A stretch of DNA of 44,404 bases from Mycobacterium sp. (GTDB lineage Bacteria > Actinomycetota > Actinomycetes > Mycobacteriales > Mycobacteriaceae): positions 1 to 44,404 of the forward strand of contig JAOPVX010000062.1 in assembly GCA_025965975.1 (NCBI GenBank). Reading direction: 5' to 3'. Within the stretch, counting starts at the first letter, position 1, and every line of letters starts with the position of its first letter. Below, one piece after another: positions 42,865-44,404 of this stretch. A program made the position numbers and the translations under genes. The notes below the pieces were generated by a model. That model searched no databases, was not told where the DNA came from, and saw only the letters and a program-made list of their open reading frames with translations.

Positions 42865-44277
42865 ATGACCACCGAATCCGTCGCGCCTGAAGCCGTCAAG
42901 GCTGTTCCGACCACCGACATTCCCGAAATCGTTCGCCGGCTGCGCGAAACCTTCAAAACCGGCCGCACCCGCAGCATCGACTGGCGCAAGCAGCAGCTGC
43001 GTGCGCTCGAGCAGATGATGATCGAGAACGAGCCTGCGGTCGCCGCAGCGCTGGAACAGGACCTGGGCCGCAAGCCGTTCGAGGCGTGGCTGGCCGATAT
43101 CGCCAGCACCGCGGGCGAGGCCAAGGACGCGGCGAAGAACGTCGGCAAGTGGACCCGCAGGCGCTACCGGCTGCTCGAGCTGTCGCAGCTGCCCGGGCGC
43201 GGATGGGTCGAACACGAGCCCTACGGCACGGTGCTGATCATCGGCGCATGGAACTTCCCGTTCGCGTTGACGCTCGGGCCTGCGGTCGGTGCCATCGCCG
43301 CCGGCAACACCATGGTGCTGAAACCGTCCGAGGTATCGCCGGCCTCGTCGGCCCTGATGGCCGAACTCGTGCCGAAGTATCTGGATCCCGACGCGGTCGC
43401 CGTGATCGAGGGCGATGGCGCGATCAGCCAGGAGCTCATCGCCCAGGGCTTCGACCACCTGCTGTTCACCGGCGGCACCGAGATCGGGCGCAAGGTCTAC
43501 GAAGGCGCTGCCTCGCACCTGACGCCCGTCACCCTCGAGCTTGGTGGCAAGAGCCCGGTGATCGTCGCCGCCGACGCGGACATCGATGTCGCGGCGAAGC
43601 GGATCGCCTGGACCAAGCTGATCAACTCCGGCCAGATCTGCATCGCGCCGGACTACGTGCTCGCCGATGCGAAGATCCGCGACGAACTCGTCGCCAAGAT
43701 CAAGAACGCGGTGACCACCTTCGAGTCGGCCGACGCCGGCGGGAAGCGCATCGTGAACCAGCGCCACTACGATCGCCTCACCGCCTCGTTAGCGGCGACC
43801 AAGGGCACGGTGGCGGTCGGCGGCGGTTCGGACGCGTCGACACTGCGTATCCAGCCCACCGTCATCGTCGACCCCGACCCCGCCGAGCCCCTGATGACCG
43901 ACGAGATCTTCGGGCCGATCCTGCCCGTGTTGACCGTGCAATCTCTCGACGACGCAATCAATTTCGTCAACTCGCGGCCGAAGCCGTTGGCGGCCTACCT
44001 GTTCACCAAGACCAAGAGCATCCGCGAGCGGGTGGTCAAAGAGGTGCCGGCCGGCGGCATGGTGATCAACCACCTGCTGTTCCACTTCGCCACCAACAAG
44101 CTGCCGTTCGGCGGCGTCGGTCCGTCGGGCATGGGCGCCTACCACGGCAAGTTCGGGTTCGAGGAGTTCAGCCACCGCAAGACGGTGATGACCAAGCCAA
44201 CCCGACCCGACGTTTCTGCGATGATCTATCCCCCGTATACAGAGAAGGCTTGGAAGCTCGCTAGACGGCTGTTCTAG
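42865..44277 (+). CDS. Aldehyde dehydrogenase (Rv0147-like)
   Basis: NAD(P)-dependent aldehyde dehydrogenase (470 aa) of the class 3 / fatty aldehyde type. Catalytic residues are visible: Asn130 in [15 protein letters not shown], Glu225 in [13 protein letters not shown] and Cys259 in [13 protein letters not shown]; cofactor binding in [12 protein letters not shown] and [16 protein letters not shown]. The C-terminus ([17 protein letters not shown]) is amphipathic and may touch membranes, as in fatty aldehyde dehydrogenases. AGGAAGG precedes the ATG. It lies 71 bases after the second methyltransferase and 11 bases before a short-chain dehydrogenase, which could supply or use the same aldehyde. 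Confidence 0.95.
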   Translation: MTTESVAPEAVKAVPTTDIPEIVRRLRETFKTGRTRSIDWRKQQLRALEQMMIENEPAVAAALEQDLGRKPFEAWLADIASTAGEAKDAAKNVGKWTRRRYRLLELSQLPGRGWVEHEPYGTVLIIGAWNFPFALTLGPAVGAIAAGNTMVLKPSEVSPASSALMAELVPKYLDPDAVAVIEGDGAISQELIAQGFDHLLFTGGTEIGRKVYEGAASHLTPVTLELGGKSPVIVAADADIDVAAKRIAWTKLINSGQICIAPDYVLADAKIRDELVAKIKNAVTTFESADAGGKRIVNQRHYDRLTASLAATKGTVAVGGGSDASTLRIQPTVIVDPDPAEPLMTDEIFGPILPVLTVQSLDDAINFVNSRPKPLAAYLFTKTKSIRERVVKEVPAGGMVINHLLFHFATNKLPFGGVGPSGMGAYHGKFGFEEFSHRKTVMTKPTRPDVSAMIYPPYTEKAWKLARRLF

Positions 44278-44288
44278 AAAGGAACCTC

Positions 44289-44404
44289 ATGCCAGGAGTG
44301 CAGGATCGCGTCATCGTCGTCACCGGGGCGGGAGGCGGACTCGGACGTGAGTACGCGTTGACGCTCGCCAAGGAGGGCGCCAGCGTCGTCGTAAACGACC
44401 TCGG
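44289..44404 (+). CDS. Short-chain dehydrogenase/reductase, 5' part only (Rv0148-like)
   Basis: The window ends after 38 complete codons. The start of a Rossmann fold is seen: [21 protein letters not shown] with the Thr-Gly-x3-Gly-x-Gly motif, then [11 protein letters not shown]. The Asp after VVVN is the residue expected for NAD(H) preference. The gene begins 11 bases after the aldehyde dehydrogenase, with AAAGGAA as ribosome site. In M. tuberculosis the corresponding protein (Rv0148) combines this domain with a hydratase-type domain; whether that is so here cannot be seen. Confidence 0.88.
   Translation, partial: MPGVQDRVIVVTGAGGGLGREYALTLAKEGASVVVNDL

Overview
The window is a high-GC actinobacterial chromosome segment, almost certainly from a mycobacterium. 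The left third reproduces, gene for gene, the block next to the mycobacterial replication origin (cwsA, ppiA, an Rv0010c-like gene, crgA, a DUF881 gene, trpG, pknB, pknA, pbpA, rodA, pstP, fhaB, fhaA, tRNA-Leu). The right end matches the Rv0144-Rv0148 neighbourhood. A complete fructose PTS, which M. tuberculosis lacks, points to a fast-growing environmental species (Mycolicibacterium type). Rv numbers are recalled comparisons, not search results.

Layout. 1-2.9 kb: 3' truncated sdaA, cwsA, ppiA, a small membrane protein and crgA. 3.0-4.5 kb: DUF881 gene and trpG. 4.5-14.2 kb: the growth and division signalling block. pstP-rodA-pbpA-pknA-pknB follow fhaB in one minus-strand operon in which every junction is a 4-base ATGA or GTGA overlap; fhaA lies upstream with its own hairpin. 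14.5-17.6 kb: tRNA-Leu(CAG), a decayed gene with a PD-(D/E)XK nuclease signature, an alpha/beta hydrolase, an IS1380-type transposase remnant and an orphan small ORF. This is the scarred, accessory part of the window. 17.7-26.1 kb: lipoprotein, TetR (Rv0196-like), molybdopterin oxidoreductase (Rv0197-like), flavin/F420 split-barrel protein, thioesterase, GNAT protein, pirin, EVE protein, a tiny double-module DivIVA-like protein and a carboxyltransferase pseudogene.

26.4-29.8 kb: L,D-transpeptidase, small exported protein, and a SigL-like ECF sigma factor facing its zinc-type anti-sigma factor. Both the sigma and the anti-sigma gene carry a TGAAC(C/T)-N16-CGT promoter, so the two convergent genes appear to be co-controlled by the sigma factor itself. 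This is the most interesting regulatory circuit seen here. 30.3-36.2 kb: fruR-fruK-ptsF-ptsH facing away from ptsI, which seems to be leaderless. 36.2-44.4 kb: a second pirin behind a perfect 24-bp palindrome, a FUSC transporter operon with a TetR gene and a possible 30-codon gene between them, then TetR, two tandem SAM methyltransferases, aldehyde dehydrogenase and the start of a short-chain dehydrogenase.

No CRISPR array, rRNA gene or intact mobile element was seen.
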